Shown here one piece after another: positions 18,261 through 27,506 of a stretch of DNA of 64,000 nucleotides (within the stretch, counting starts at the first letter, position 1; each line of letters starts with the position of its first letter). Below the pieces are notes generated by a model. It saw only the letters and a list, made by a program, of their open reading frames with translations, was not told where the DNA came from and did not search any database. Origin of the DNA: G963665085 sp963665085 (GTDB lineage: Bacteria > Bacteroidota > Bacteroidia > Bacteroidales > JAAAOM01). The stretch covers positions 868,001 to 932,000 of the forward strand of contig CAXXXS010000001.1 in NCBI GenBank assembly GCA_963665085.2, read 5' to 3'. A program made the translations under genes and the position numbers.

Positions 18261-18301
18261 AAAAGAGGCTTCCATCCTGTAAAACAAGAGGAGCCTCTTT
18301 T
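18261..18301. terminator. bidirectional intrinsic terminator
   Basis: The arms AAAAGAGGCT (18261-18270) and AGCCTCTTTT (18292-18301) form a 10-bp perfect stem. It is followed on the + strand by T-rich sequence and on the - strand by TTTT. It sits between the converging cytochrome c gene and the RND pump gene (whose stop is at 18325), so it can end transcription from both sides. Confidence 0.75.
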
Positions 18302-18324
18302 TTATAAATTTCTATTTTGTTAAT

Positions 18325-21300
18325 TTATTTTTCTGAAACAGGACTTACAACACCATTTTTCTTAATCTTTAGTTTAGCGTTTAACTTGAGAAATGCTTTT
18401 TGTGCTAGTGTAGTTAAACGGTACATTACCGGCACAATTACCAATGTTAAGAAAGTTGCAAACGTAAGACCAAATATTACCGTTAATGACATTGGGCTCC
18501 AGAAAGCTGCATTGTCTCCCCCAAAGTAAATATCCGGTTTATAATAATATAGAAGTCCTGCAAAATCTATATTTAACCCAATTGCCATCGGGAATAATCC
18601 CAGGATAGTTGTAATTGCTGTCAAAAGTACCGGACGAAGCCTTGTTTTACCTCCCTGCACGATACACTCTGTTGCTACATCGATGGGTAAAAATGCACCA
18701 GGCTCTAATCCCAACTCCTCTCTCTTTCTGCCTTTAAGCAACTCAATATAATCAATTAATACAATGGCATTATTCACCACAATTCCTGCTAATGAAATAA
18801 TTCCAACACCGGTCATGATAATAACAAATTCCATTCTAAATGTTGCCAGTCCGCCAAATACTCCAATTGTACTAAACAAGATACTGGCGAGAATAATTAT
18901 AGGTCTTACAATTGAATTAAACTGTGTTATCAATATTACAAGAACCAGGGCAATTGCTATCATAAATGCCTGCACAAGGAATGCCATGGATTCTTCCTGT
19001 TCCTCTTGCTCTCCGGTAAATTCATAGCGATAACCTTCTGGCATTTCAAAATCTTCAAGAAGGCTTTTAATTTCGTTGTTAACTTCTGTTGCATTATAGC
19101 CCTCAATAACATTAGAATATACGGTTATTGCCCTATCCAAATCAATACGCCTAACAGAACTCACTGTACTTGTAAATTCAAATTCTGCTACACTTGATGC
19201 AGGGATATAAACAGGGTTTCCATCGTTATCATAAGTCTGAATTGTTAGATTCTGCAACGTAGAAATATTGTACCTGTATTGATCTTTTAACCGCACATTG
19301 ATGGGATAATCATCTTCTCCAATTTTTAGCTCAGATGCTTCAACACCAAATAATGCTTGTCTTAATGTATAAGCAATCATGCTGGTATTTAATCCATTTC
19401 GGGTAGCTTTATCCCTATCGATAGTTACAGACAACTCAGGTTTAGCCGTATTGATATTTAGTTTCAATCCTTCAATCCCTTCAATATCTGAATTCTCAAT
19501 AATAGTCTCGATTGTATCAGCTAAATAAACAAGTTTATTAAAATCCTGTCCTGTAATCTCGATATTGATAGGCTTTCCGGTAGGAGGACCATTTTCATCT
19601 TTAGAAATTTCTATGTCGATTCCCGGGTAATAATTTATCAGTTTATCGCTTAACATTCGCATTATTTCGCGGGTACTAATACCTTTTCTATCCTCATAAT
19701 CAACAAAATTAATTGTTGTAATTGCCTGATTGGGTTTTGCTTCCGTGCTTATTTCATTTGGATCTCCCCTCCCAACAGTCGTTAATATTGATTCTACAAT
19801 TGAATCCTGTATGTATGGATTTAAAAGAGTACTGATTCTATCTTCAATTTCCATCATTTTTTCGTTTGTTGCAGTGATGTCTGTACCCACAGGTAATTCA
19901 CATACCACATTGACATAGTTTGGCTCGCTGTCTGGAAACAATAAAACCTTTGGATTACTTAATCCAAAAAACATAATTGTCAGAATCAATAATAAAATTG
20001 TCCCTCCCAGAAATAATGCAGGACGTTTTCCTCTCAACGCAAATCTTAGAATACGTATATAAAAATTCTCCAGCTTCACTAAGAAAACATCCTGAAACCA
20101 GGATTCTGTTCGATATAAAAATGTATGATAGATGATCCCTAATAGGCCAAATATTATTAAAAGGTTTCCAACAGCCCTGGTTTTCAAACTAATAATTGCA
20201 AGCAGCAAACCAAAAAATACAATTATGGAAGCAACCGCAATTCCACGTCTTTTTGTTTCTGTAGTTTGCTTATGATCGTTATTCTTGCTGATAAATGTAG
20301 CAGATATTACAGGTATTATAACCAGTGCAACAAACAAAGACGACGTAAGAACTATGATAAGAGTTATAGGAAGGTACTTCATAAACTCTCCCATTATTCC
20401 CTGCCACATCGCCAATGGAAAAAATGCTGCAAGTGTTGTAGCAGTAGATGCAATAATCGGAATAGCTATTTCGCCAACAGCCTGACGAGCTGCTTCAAGA
20501 GGTTTATATCCATTATCAACAAACCTGTAAATATTTTCTACAACAACAATGGCATTGTCGACGAGCATCCCGAGGGCCAGAATAAGCCCAAACAACACAA
20601 TCATATTGATTCTAAAATCGATAATTCCAATAACAACAAATGAAAGAAAAATGGAAAGAGGTATTGCTAATCCAACAAACAAGGCATTTCTTGTACCTAA
20701 GAAAAAGAACAATACCGCCACAACAAAAATAACCCCGAGTACCATACTATTTTCAAGGTTATCAAGTTGCATGTTAATCATTTCGCTTTGATCGTTTGTA
20801 ATATCAATCGACAAATCACTTGGAATCATATTGTCTTCACGGGCTTTGTCTAATACATCAAAAACTTCGTCTGTTGTTGCTAAAAGATTTTCTCCGCCTT
20901 TCTTTACAACCTGGATCGAGATTACAGGATTACTGTTCAGCCGTGCAAAACTATTAGGTTCAGCATAACCATATTCTACATCTGCAACATCTTTCAGATA
21001 GACAATATTACCTTCCTTTGTTTTTATTATTAAATTTTCCAGTTCTTTCGGATCATCAAATTCACCAATAATCCTCACATTACGCCTTGTATCTCCAAGC
21101 TTAATTTCACCGGCAGACATTGATGTATTTTCATATCCGATTGCACTAACAATATCACTAAAACTTAATTCAACAGCTTCTAACTTTATTAAATCAACTT
21201 TTACCTTTATCTCTTTCTCGTTAATCCCTTCAACATTAACTTTTGATACCTGGTTGATTTCCTCTAATTCGTCTTCAAGATATTCAGCATATTCTTTCAG

Positions 21301-21804
21301 TTCTTCAATGCTATACTCCCCAGAAAGATTAATGCTTAAAATCGGAAATTCAGATAAATCAATTTCATAAATATTGGGGCCAATAAGATTCACATCATTG
21401 GCAGGCAGCTCACTTTTTGCCATATCAACAGCATCTTTAACACGGATCTTCGCATCTTCCATGTTAACATCGGTATTAAATTCTACAATTATCATAGACG
21501 CATCCTGCGCAGAAATAGAACTTATTTCTTTCAAGCCTTTTACACTTTCGAGTTCTTTCTCAATAGGCCTTGTAATAATATTTTCTACATCTTCCGGTGA
21601 ATTCCCAAGATAAGTGGTTTGAACCATTATTTGTGGCCATACGATCTCTGGGAACAATTCTTTCGGTAAGTTTCGGTATGTATAAATACCAAAAACTAAT
21701 ATAATAAACAGTAAAGAATAAACTGTATTCCGGTTTTTTAAAGCAAAGGTAGTTAGCTTAAACTCCCGCTCAACTTTTTTATTTAGATCTGGTGTATCAC
21801 TCAT
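18325..21804 (-). CDS. RND-family efflux pump permease
   Basis: This 1159-residue inner-membrane RND transporter is the proton-driven part of a tripartite efflux system. It shows an N-terminal TM1 (LLFIILVFGIYTYRN), two large periplasmic loops, TM4 with GMLVDNAIVVVENI, and TM10 with GIVVNNAIVLIDYI. Compared with AcrB, only the first of the two TM4 aspartates is kept (the second is Asn) and the TM10 lysine is Asn, so the proton relay differs from the classical HAE1 pattern. An extra hydrophobic/basic segment lies near residues 510-560. The gene is 11 bp downstream of its adaptor gene. The substrate is unknown; a drug, bile-salt or metabolite exporter is likely. Confidence 0.93.
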   Translation of the reverse strand: MSDTPDLNKKVEREFKLTTFALKNRNTVYSLLFIILVFGIYTYRNLPKELFPEIVWPQIMVQTTYLGNSPEDVENIITRPIEKELESVKGLKEISSISAQDASMIIVEFNTDVNMEDAKIRVKDAVDMAKSELPANDVNLIGPNIYEIDLSEFPILSINLSGEYSIEELKEYAEYLEDELEEINQVSKVNVEGINEKEIKVKVDLIKLEAVELSFSDIVSAIGYENTSMSAGEIKLGDTRRNVRIIGEFDDPKELENLIIKTKEGNIVYLKDVADVEYGYAEPNSFARLNSNPVISIQVVKKGGENLLATTDEVFDVLDKAREDNMIPSDLSIDITNDQSEMINMQLDNLENSMVLGVIFVVAVLFFFLGTRNALFVGLAIPLSIFLSFVVIGIIDFRINMIVLFGLILALGMLVDNAIVVVENIYRFVDNGYKPLEAARQAVGEIAIPIIASTATTLAAFFPLAMWQGIMGEFMKYLPITLIIVLTSSLFVALVIIPVISATFISKNNDHKQTTETKRRGIAVASIIVFFGLLLAIISLKTRAVGNLLIIFGLLGIIYHTFLYRTESWFQDVFLVKLENFYIRILRFALRGKRPALFLGGTILLLILTIMFFGLSNPKVLLFPDSEPNYVNVVCELPVGTDITATNEKMMEIEDRISTLLNPYIQDSIVESILTTVGRGDPNEISTEAKPNQAITTINFVDYEDRKGISTREIMRMLSDKLINYYPGIDIEISKDENGPPTGKPINIEITGQDFNKLVYLADTIETIIENSDIEGIEGLKLNINTAKPELSVTIDRDKATRNGLNTSMIAYTLRQALFGVEASELKIGEDDYPINVRLKDQYRYNISTLQNLTIQTYDNDGNPVYIPASSVAEFEFTSTVSSVRRIDLDRAITVYSNVIEGYNATEVNNEIKSLLEDFEMPEGYRYEFTGEQEEQEESMAFLVQAFMIAIALVLVILITQFNSIVRPIIILASILFSTIGVFGGLATFRMEFVIIMTGVGIISLAGIVVNNAIVLIDYIELLKGRKREELGLEPGAFLPIDVATECIVQGGKTRLRPVLLTAITTILGLFPMAIGLNIDFAGLLYYYKPDIYFGGDNAAFWSPMSLTVIFGLTFATFLTLVIVPVMYRLTTLAQKAFLKLNAKLKIKKNGVVSPVSEK

Positions 21805-21815
21805 TGCCCTGATTT

Positions 21816-22940
21816 TTAAGCGTTCGTGTTTTTTTCTGAGATAATTGAGCCATTGCTAACCTGATTGTATCCATGAACAATTACGTTATCTCCCTTTTTG
21901 AGGCCTTCTGTTATTGTGGTATTATCATCATACGTTAACCCTGTTTTTACATAAACTTTTTCAGCTATAAGTTTGCCATCTTTATTTACAGCTCTATAAA
22001 CATACTTCCCGCTTATATCTTGTTTAATAATAATTGATGGCACAACAAAAGCATCATCCTGGCTAAAATCATTTATCCGGATGGTTGAGATCATATTGGG
22101 TTTAATTTTTTCATCTGCGTTATCCAAAGACAATTCTATCTCAAAAGTCCTGCTTTGTGGATTTATTACATTCGATATTCTTTCTATTTTTGGAGTCTTA
22201 AGCATATCCGGGTAAGTGTCAAACGTAACCTCTACTTTCTCACCTTTTTCTATTACGGAGATATAATTTTCTGGAATATTTGCAGTAATTTTTAATACAT
22301 TAAGATTGACCATTTGCACTAAAGGAGTCATCTGAGAGGCCAGTTCTCCAACTTTCTGATTAATCTTATTTACATAACCGCTAAACGGAGCTCTTACTTC
22401 ATTCATTCTCACCTGGGATTTTAGCGCATCCAGCTGGGCTTCCAGGGCCTCAACATTTGATTTTGCTTGAAGATATTGAATCTCTGAACCAATTTTTTGA
22501 TCCCATAAATTCTTCTGCTTTTCATAGGTTATTCTTGCCAGATCCAGGTTACTTTCCAACTGTTTTATCTGATTCCTGGTTGCCTCAGTATTGACAGAAA
22601 CTAATAAATCTCCTTTTGCAACTTTCTGTCCTTCTTCAACATGAATTTGCTTAATTTGACCACCAATTTCGGGTGATATATATGCATATTGATCAGCCTC
22701 AACACTTGCATAAACAATTATATAGTGATTAAAAGGTTCTCCTGACATAGGCTTAATAATTACCGGTATAGAAGAGACAGACTCATCTTTAGGGGATAAT
22801 TTTTCTTCTAACGTTGCAATTTTATTTTCTATTTTTTTTATCTGGGATTTCTTTCGGGTAATTTGTTTTTTTATCGTTTCTTCTCCCGGCTGACATCCGG
22901 CAATAAGAACAACAAGTAGTAATTTGATTAACGTTTTCAT
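21816..22940 (-). CDS. RND efflux periplasmic adaptor (membrane fusion protein)
   Basis: This 374-residue lipoprotein (signal ending IAGC, Cys about 16) is followed by a short coiled coil (KKSQIKKIENKIATLEEKL). It then has the usual adaptor order: barrel-sandwich lipoyl half-motifs (EEGQKVAKGDLLVSVNTEAT and VRAPFSGYVNKINQKVGELA) around an alpha-helical hairpin (about 115-175), a beta-barrel, and a membrane-proximal domain. It links the RND permease encoded immediately downstream to the TolC-like channel encoded upstream. Confidence 0.93.
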   Translation of the reverse strand: MKTLIKLLLVVLIAGCQPGEETIKKQITRKKSQIKKIENKIATLEEKLSPKDESVSSIPVIIKPMSGEPFNHYIIVYASVEADQYAYISPEIGGQIKQIHVEEGQKVAKGDLLVSVNTEATRNQIKQLESNLDLARITYEKQKNLWDQKIGSEIQYLQAKSNVEALEAQLDALKSQVRMNEVRAPFSGYVNKINQKVGELASQMTPLVQMVNLNVLKITANIPENYISVIEKGEKVEVTFDTYPDMLKTPKIERISNVINPQSRTFEIELSLDNADEKIKPNMISTIRINDFSQDDAFVVPSIIIKQDISGKYVYRAVNKDGKLIAEKVYVKTGLTYDDNTTITEGLKKGDNVIVHGYNQVSNGSIISEKNTNA

Positions 22941-22978
22941 AATTATATTTTTTTGACTGTTTTCTTGTTTAAGCTATC

Positions 22979-24283
22979 CTATAATTTATTCTGAATTTTA
23001 TTTAACTGCGTCTTCGCATTTAGTAATTCCAGCAATGAAGTTGTATAATTTGTAAGACTTTCTATATATTGATTATTTGCTTGCGATAAGTCCAGGCTTG
23101 AAACCATTCCTTGTTTGTATTTGATTGAAGTCTGATTATAAATTTTCTTTGTTAACGCAATATTTAACTCTTCAGTCTTAAACTTGTCATAAGCATTTCT
23201 AAAATTCATCTGTGCCTGATCAAATCCCATCATCAGATTTTTAGCAACCTGTGTTTTTGCATTTTTTGACTTATCGAGTTCTATCTTTGCCTGCTGTACA
23301 ACCGACAATTTCTGACCACTGGAAAATATTGGCATTGATACAGTCATCCCTAAAATATGGTTAAATGTTATATCGAAGTCTGCTTTGTTGGTCTTATCCT
23401 GGTACAGATAAAAGCCTGATACTGTTGGCAAAAACTTAGACTTTTCTCTTCTCAGGCTTAATTGGTTTATCTTCTCCTGGGTGTCAAGCATCCTGTAATC
23501 AATATTATTATTTAAATCAAATGTTGGATTTAACAACTCAGTTTCGTTTACTGATGCTAATATTTCATCTAAGTTATTTGTTAATGTAACCTCACTATCA
23601 AGATCTAATCCAAGAAGAATTTTAAATAATTTATATGAAATTTCTATTTGCCTTTCTACAGCAATGGTTGAATTCCCCACACTATTATAAGTTATCTGCA
23701 TCTGTTCGTAATCGGTTTCTTCCATAAACCCATTATCTACAAATGCTTTTGTTTCGGTCATTATCTGTTTAATATTTAACAGGGAAGAATCAAGAAATGC
23801 TTTGTTCCTTTCCAACGCCAGGATAGTATAATAGCTTGATAAGACACTTTCTTTTGTATCAATCTCTGTTTTTTCGTTAGAGTTCTTTGATAGTTCAAGA
23901 TATGTTTTTGATGCTTGCAGCCCAACGATGTACTCACCACTAAATATCAATTGTGATACAGTGACATTATAAGTTGAGCTGTTTTTTACCCCCAATTTAA
24001 TTGGATCCATATTGGGATCGAATTGAATAACTGGCAAATCTCCTGGCAGATGTTGATAATCCAATCCTGCAGTAGCCTGGGGAAGGCCAATAGCCGTGGT
24101 TTCCCAAATTTGCTTTTTTGCCACTGCAATATCAAGTTCTGAATTAATAACATCCGTATTGTTATTAATTGCATATTCCTGCGCCTCTTTTATACTAAGG
24201 TTTAATGCAGTATCGCTCTGAGCAAAAACAAGATTACTCAGAATTAGCCATAAGCTGGCTAATATTTCTGTTTTTAGTAACAT
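22979..24283 (-). CDS. TolC-family outer-membrane efflux channel
   Basis: This 434-residue protein has a signal peptide ending near VFAQS and two related halves of long amphipathic helices typical of outer-membrane efflux proteins. The first half begins LNLSIKEAQEYAINNN and the second repeats the pattern around 230-430 (LSLRREKSKFLPTVSGFYLYQD; KQGMVSSLDLSQANNQY). It supplies the outer-membrane duct of the tripartite pump. It is 38 bp upstream of the adaptor gene and 26 bp downstream of the TetR gene, so the four genes probably form one transcript. Confidence 0.92.
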   Translation of the reverse strand: MLLKTEILASLWLILSNLVFAQSDTALNLSIKEAQEYAINNNTDVINSELDIAVAKKQIWETTAIGLPQATAGLDYQHLPGDLPVIQFDPNMDPIKLGVKNSSTYNVTVSQLIFSGEYIVGLQASKTYLELSKNSNEKTEIDTKESVLSSYYTILALERNKAFLDSSLLNIKQIMTETKAFVDNGFMEETDYEQMQITYNSVGNSTIAVERQIEISYKLFKILLGLDLDSEVTLTNNLDEILASVNETELLNPTFDLNNNIDYRMLDTQEKINQLSLRREKSKFLPTVSGFYLYQDKTNKADFDITFNHILGMTVSMPIFSSGQKLSVVQQAKIELDKSKNAKTQVAKNLMMGFDQAQMNFRNAYDKFKTEELNIALTKKIYNQTSIKYKQGMVSSLDLSQANNQYIESLTNYTTSLLELLNAKTQLNKIQNKL

Positions 24284-24309
24284 AGATTTAATTTTTGTTT
24301 TTCTGTTCT

Positions 24310-24915
24310 CTATTCTTTTTTAATTGCCTCTAATTTTTTTAACCCATTATCGTTTGCAATGCCACGAATGTGATAGGTAAATAATTCATTTATAAATTGT
24401 GATGAAATAATTTCGTCTCTTGAAAATAACTCTGAAGACAGAAATGCTTCAAACCTGGAAACACAAAATCTTGAAATAATATCCGCTTGAAAATCGTTTC
24501 TATACAGGTTCTCTTTTTTTCCTTTTTCAATGTTACTTAACACAGAACTTGAAATTACGTTTTGTCTGGCTTCCGTTATTTTTAATGCTAACTCTGGATA
24601 ATATTTTTTTAGATCATAATCTGCAGTAGGACTAAAATCTTTTAACATGGATAAGGTATAACTTATAATCTCAAACATTTCCTCAAGCGCATTCAAATTT
24701 TTACTTAAAATAGCTTCATAGTCAATCTTCCTATGTTCAAACTCAAGCTCAATAACCTTTTCAACTAATTCTGTCTTATCAGAAACATGCTGATAAAGTG
24801 TTTTTTTTGAAATCCCTAGTTCGCGGGAAATGTCATCCATTGTCACACTCTTTATTCCATATCTTAGGAACATATACCTAATCTTTTCTATTATTGATTT
24901 AATCTCTTCAGCCAT
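24310..24915 (-). CDS. TetR-family transcriptional regulator of the efflux operon
   Basis: This 201-residue DNA-binding protein has an N-terminal TetR helix-turn-helix (about 8-55: IIEKIRYMFLRYGIKSVTMD, then ISRELGISKKTLYQHV). The C-terminal ligand-binding part is all-helical and diverse. It is the first gene of the tetR-tolC-adaptor-RND run and most likely represses its own operon until a pump substrate binds. A candidate operator lies just upstream at 24934-24961. Confidence 0.92.
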   Translation of the reverse strand: MAEEIKSIIEKIRYMFLRYGIKSVTMDDISRELGISKKTLYQHVSDKTELVEKVIELEFEHRKIDYEAILSKNLNALEEMFEIISYTLSMLKDFSPTADYDLKKYYPELALKITEARQNVISSSVLSNIEKGKKENLYRNDFQADIISRFCVSRFEAFLSSELFSRDEIISSQFINELFTYHIRGIANDNGLKKLEAIKKE

Positions 24916-24933
24916 GTAAAATTTTTACACAAA

Positions 24934-24961
24934 GGAAACAAAAAATATACCAAAAGTTTCC
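24934..24961. promoter_or_regulatory. candidate TetR operator
   Basis: An inverted repeat GGAAAC-N16-GTTTCC lies 19 bp upstream of the tetR start in the 258-bp divergent spacer 24916-25173. Length and position suit an autoregulatory TetR site overlapping the promoter. Assignment is inference from position and symmetry only. The rest of the spacer is AT-rich without a recognisable gene. Confidence 0.35.
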
Positions 24962-25173
24962 ATGGTGTTGTAAGTTTATTCTTTTTTTTAATTAAAATTA
25001 TACTCAATACAACAAAACCATATTAGATTAAGTTTAATTAACCAATAAATATTAATCGTGGTTAATATTTATTAGACAAAAACGATTGTTTTCTAAACAT
25101 TTATACATTAATTTTACTAATCATATAATTACAGACGATAACATAAAGTAATTATTTCGCATGTAAGCAAGAA

Positions 25174-25554
25174 ATGGAAAAAATAATAATAAATAAAACT
25201 ATGGAGTCTCCCGGATTAATTATAGACTCCTATGCCGGTTATATAGAAATAAGTGGCAACTCAACACTCACCAATCCAACAAGGTTTTTTAAAGAGATAT
25301 TAAGAAATATAATTGACTATTTTGAAACTCCAAAACCTATTACTTCAATAAACTTCCGTCTTAACTATGTAAATACTTCATCATCAAAATGGTTATTTTA
25401 TATTCTTAAGAATATTGAAGCCAGGCATAATAAAAAAACATCTGTACAAATTAACTGGTACTACGAATATGACGATGAGGTAATTCTTGAGGCCGGTGAA
25501 ACATACAAGACACTCGTAAAAGTTCCTTTTAATCTTTTGCCTGAATTTGATTAA
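25174..25554 (+). CDS. SiaC/DUF1987-type regulatory phosphoprotein
   Basis: This 126-residue cytoplasmic protein matches the DUF1987 (SiaC) pattern: a STAS-like small alpha/beta domain with SGNSTLTNPTRFFKEIL near 28-45 and INFRLNYVNTSSSKWLFYIL near 64-83. The Thr/Ser cluster of the second segment is where family members are reversibly phosphorylated by a SiaB-type kinase and dephosphorylated by a PP2C-type SiaA. Neither partner is encoded in this window. In Pseudomonas the SiaABCD system controls c-di-GMP and aggregation, but the role here is open. The next gene, a TSUP permease, starts 43 bp downstream. Confidence 0.85.
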   Translation: MEKIIINKTMESPGLIIDSYAGYIEISGNSTLTNPTRFFKEILRNIIDYFETPKPITSINFRLNYVNTSSSKWLFYILKNIEARHNKKTSVQINWYYEYDDEVILEAGETYKTLVKVPFNLLPEFD

Positions 25555-25564
25555 GGAAAGATAT

Positions 25565-25572
25565 TATTTTTG
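25565..25572 (+). promoter_or_regulatory. candidate -7 promoter element before the TSUP gene
   Basis: TATTTTTG matches the Bacteroidota -7 consensus TAnnTTTG exactly and lies 25 nt before the ATG at 25598. A TTTG at 25546-25549 is only 15 nt upstream, shorter than the usual spacing, so the -33 part is weak. Confidence 0.3.
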
Positions 25573-25597
25573 TGCCTTCATTTAAAAAGTAACCTAC

Positions 25598-26353
25598 ATG
25601 TTTGAAGGCATAAGTTTACCCGATCTATCTACTCTTCAATGGAGTTTAGTTATTATTGCAGCTATACTTATTGGAGCTTCTAAAACCGGCATCTCCGGAG
25701 CAGGAATGATTTCCATCCCTATCCTGGCAACAATTTTTGGTGGTAAAATGTCCGCAGGCCTCGTACTTCCCATGCTTTCTGTTGCTGATACTTTTGCAGT
25801 AATTTATTATAATCGCCATGCGCAATGGAAATATGTATTAAAACTTTTACCATGGACCGTGCTTGGAATATTCCTGGGAATTTTTGTGGGAGACAAAATC
25901 TCAGATACAGCCTTTAAACAGCTCATTGGAATTATTGTTATTAGCAGTATTGCTATAATGATTTGGCAAGACATAAAAAAGAAAAAAATTAATGTCCCGG
26001 ATTATTGGTGGTTTGCTGCTTTAATGGGATTTTCCGGTGGATTTGCTACTATGATAGGCAATGCTGCTGGAGGAATTATGGCCTTATACCTTTTATCAAT
26101 GAGACTGCCAAAAAATTCATACATTGGCACAGGTGCTTGGTTTTTCTTTGTTGTAAACCTCTTTAAAATTCCTTTTCACATTTTTATCTGGAAAACAATA
26201 TCGCTCGAATCTTTTGCTTTTGACTTAACCCTGATTCCGGCTTTGGCAATTGGGGCTTTACTGGGAATTAAAATTGTTAAACTAATTCCAGAGAAGGCTT
26301 ACCGAATCTTTGTCATTATAATTACCATAATATCTGCTATATTCTTGTTTTAA
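25598..26353 (+). CDS. TSUP-family permease (TauE/SafE)
   Basis: This 251-residue membrane protein has about 8 hydrophobic segments. The TSUP repeats are visible as GASKTGISGAGMISIPILA near 27-45 in the first half and GFSGGFATMIGNAAGGIMALYLL near 143-165 in the second. Family members export or import sulfite, sulfoacetate or related organic anions. Its stop codon overlaps the stop region of the converging 99-residue gene by 4 bp. There is no sulfur-metabolism gene beside it, so the substrate is undetermined. Confidence 0.9.
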   Translation: MFEGISLPDLSTLQWSLVIIAAILIGASKTGISGAGMISIPILATIFGGKMSAGLVLPMLSVADTFAVIYYNRHAQWKYVLKLLPWTVLGIFLGIFVGDKISDTAFKQLIGIIVISSIAIMIWQDIKKKKINVPDYWWFAALMGFSGGFATMIGNAAGGIMALYLLSMRLPKNSYIGTGAWFFFVVNLFKIPFHIFIWKTISLESFAFDLTLIPALAIGALLGIKIVKLIPEKAYRIFVIIITIISAIFLF

Positions 26354-26649
26354 TTTAACCATACGTGTGGAATCTCAGCAGAAATGCCTTCATGATATAA
26401 AAGTGATGTATAGGATATACTTAGAAAATATGCTGAAATTGGAGAATCATAAATTATTTCTTTCACCTTTTCTTCATCTTTTTCAGAAAAAGCAATCCAC
26501 AATTTATCTTTTGAACTGGACAATGCATAACTAAGTATCACACCTTCTGTAATTAAACGGTTGACCATCTTCCTGTGATCGGGTAATTTTTCATAAAATT
26601 TTTCATCCAACATTTTTGGAAATATTATTTCAACCATAAAACCGCTCAT
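26350..26649 (-). CDS. YciI/muconolactone-isomerase-like small protein
   Basis: This protein has 99 residues, or 95 if the internal Met in MVEI is the start, which fits the fold better. The pattern MVEIIFP....LPDHRKMVNRLITEGVILSYALSSSKDKLWIAF looks like the dimeric alpha/beta (ferredoxin-like) barrel of YciI and muconolactone-isomerase relatives that are widespread in Bacteroidota as uncharacterised proteins. No catalytic assignment is possible. It converges on the TSUP gene with a 4-bp overlap. Confidence 0.7.
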   Translation of the reverse strand: MSGFMVEIIFPKMLDEKFYEKLPDHRKMVNRLITEGVILSYALSSSKDKLWIAFSEKDEEKVKEIIYDSPISAYFLSISYTSLLYHEGISAEIPHVWLN

Positions 26650-26724
26650 AAAACTTCTTTATTTTTATTGTATAACAAAGTTACACATTGTGAGTTTAGT
26701 AAAATATATTAAGAGAAAAAACTC

Positions 26725-26732
26725 TAATTTCG
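26725..26732 (+). promoter_or_regulatory. candidate -7 promoter element before the ttcA-like gene
   Basis: TAATTTCG matches TAnnTTTG at seven of eight bases. It ends 18 nt before the TTG proposed as start at 26751 and so agrees with that short-leader start. No clear -33 TTTG is present. Confidence 0.3.
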
Positions 26733-26750
26733 ACGCATAAATTTACACAA

Positions 26751-27500
26751 TTGGAAGAAGCAAAACATATAAAAAAGATATTTAAAAAAACCGGAAAAAT
26801 TATCTATGATTATGAACTGTTAAAGCCCAATGATAAAGTTCTTGTTGCTTTATCAGGAGGTAAAGACTCCCTCATTCTCTTAGAATCGCTTGCTGAAAGA
26901 AAAAAATCTTTGCCTTTCAATATAGAACTTATAGCCGTTCATATTCATATTGATAATATTGGATACCAAACAAATCTTAAGTTCTTAACCGAGTTTTGTA
27001 ACAGTATAAACGTCCCATTTCATGTTGACCATTTTGATATTGATTTGGAAAAAGACAAAAAAAAATCTACTTGCTTTATTTGTTCCTGGAACAGGCGAAA
27101 ACGCATCTTTGAATTAACAAAAGAATTGAATTGCAATAAACTGGCATTTGGTCACCATATGGATGATGCCCTTGAAACATTATTTATGAATATGATGTAC
27201 CATGGTTCTATTAGTTCTTTGCCTCAAAAATTCTTTATGTTTGAAGGTAGAGTAGAAGTTATCCGACCATTATTAAATATAACTGAAGAAGAATTGGTGA
27301 AATTTGCAGAAATAAGAGATTATCCAAAGGATCTTAAATCCTGCCCGCATGAAGACAAAACAAAACGCAAAAAAACCCGTGAGATTATTGAATTAATGCA
27401 GGGTAGTTATAACCGCTCAAAATTAAATATTTTCAGGGCTATGGATAACATTTATGAAGAGTATTTGCCAAAAACTATAAAAAGAAACAAAACCCAATAA
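26751..27500 (+). CDS. ttcA: TtcA-type tRNA 2-thiocytidine synthetase
   Basis: This is a 249-residue cytoplasmic N-type ATP-pyrophosphatase. The PP-loop SGGKDS lies near residue 35. The Fe-S ligand pair CFIC, followed by the basic SWNRRKRIF, is near 106-117. FGHHMDDALETLFMNMMYHG and a third Cys in SCPHEDKTKR follow. This matches TtcA, which adenylates C32 of certain tRNAs and inserts sulfur through a [4Fe-4S] cluster. The start is TTG (26751), because no ATG lies in frame upstream near a sensible leader and the first residues LEEAKHIKKIFKKT look like the family N-terminus. It converges on an alpha/beta hydrolase gene with a 6-bp gap. Confidence 0.85.
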   Translation: MEEAKHIKKIFKKTGKIIYDYELLKPNDKVLVALSGGKDSLILLESLAERKKSLPFNIELIAVHIHIDNIGYQTNLKFLTEFCNSINVPFHVDHFDIDLEKDKKKSTCFICSWNRRKRIFELTKELNCNKLAFGHHMDDALETLFMNMMYHGSISSLPQKFFMFEGRVEVIRPLLNITEEELVKFAEIRDYPKDLKSCPHEDKTKRKKTREIIELMQGSYNRSKLNIFRAMDNIYEEYLPKTIKRNKTQ

Positions 27501-27506
27501 ATAAAA

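Noticed and set aside
20266..20791. Several open frames on the + strand opposite the RND pump gene
   Set aside because: They are shadows of the conserved minus-strand pump gene. Their composition (low-complexity Asn/Ser/Ile) and lack of motifs do not support genes.
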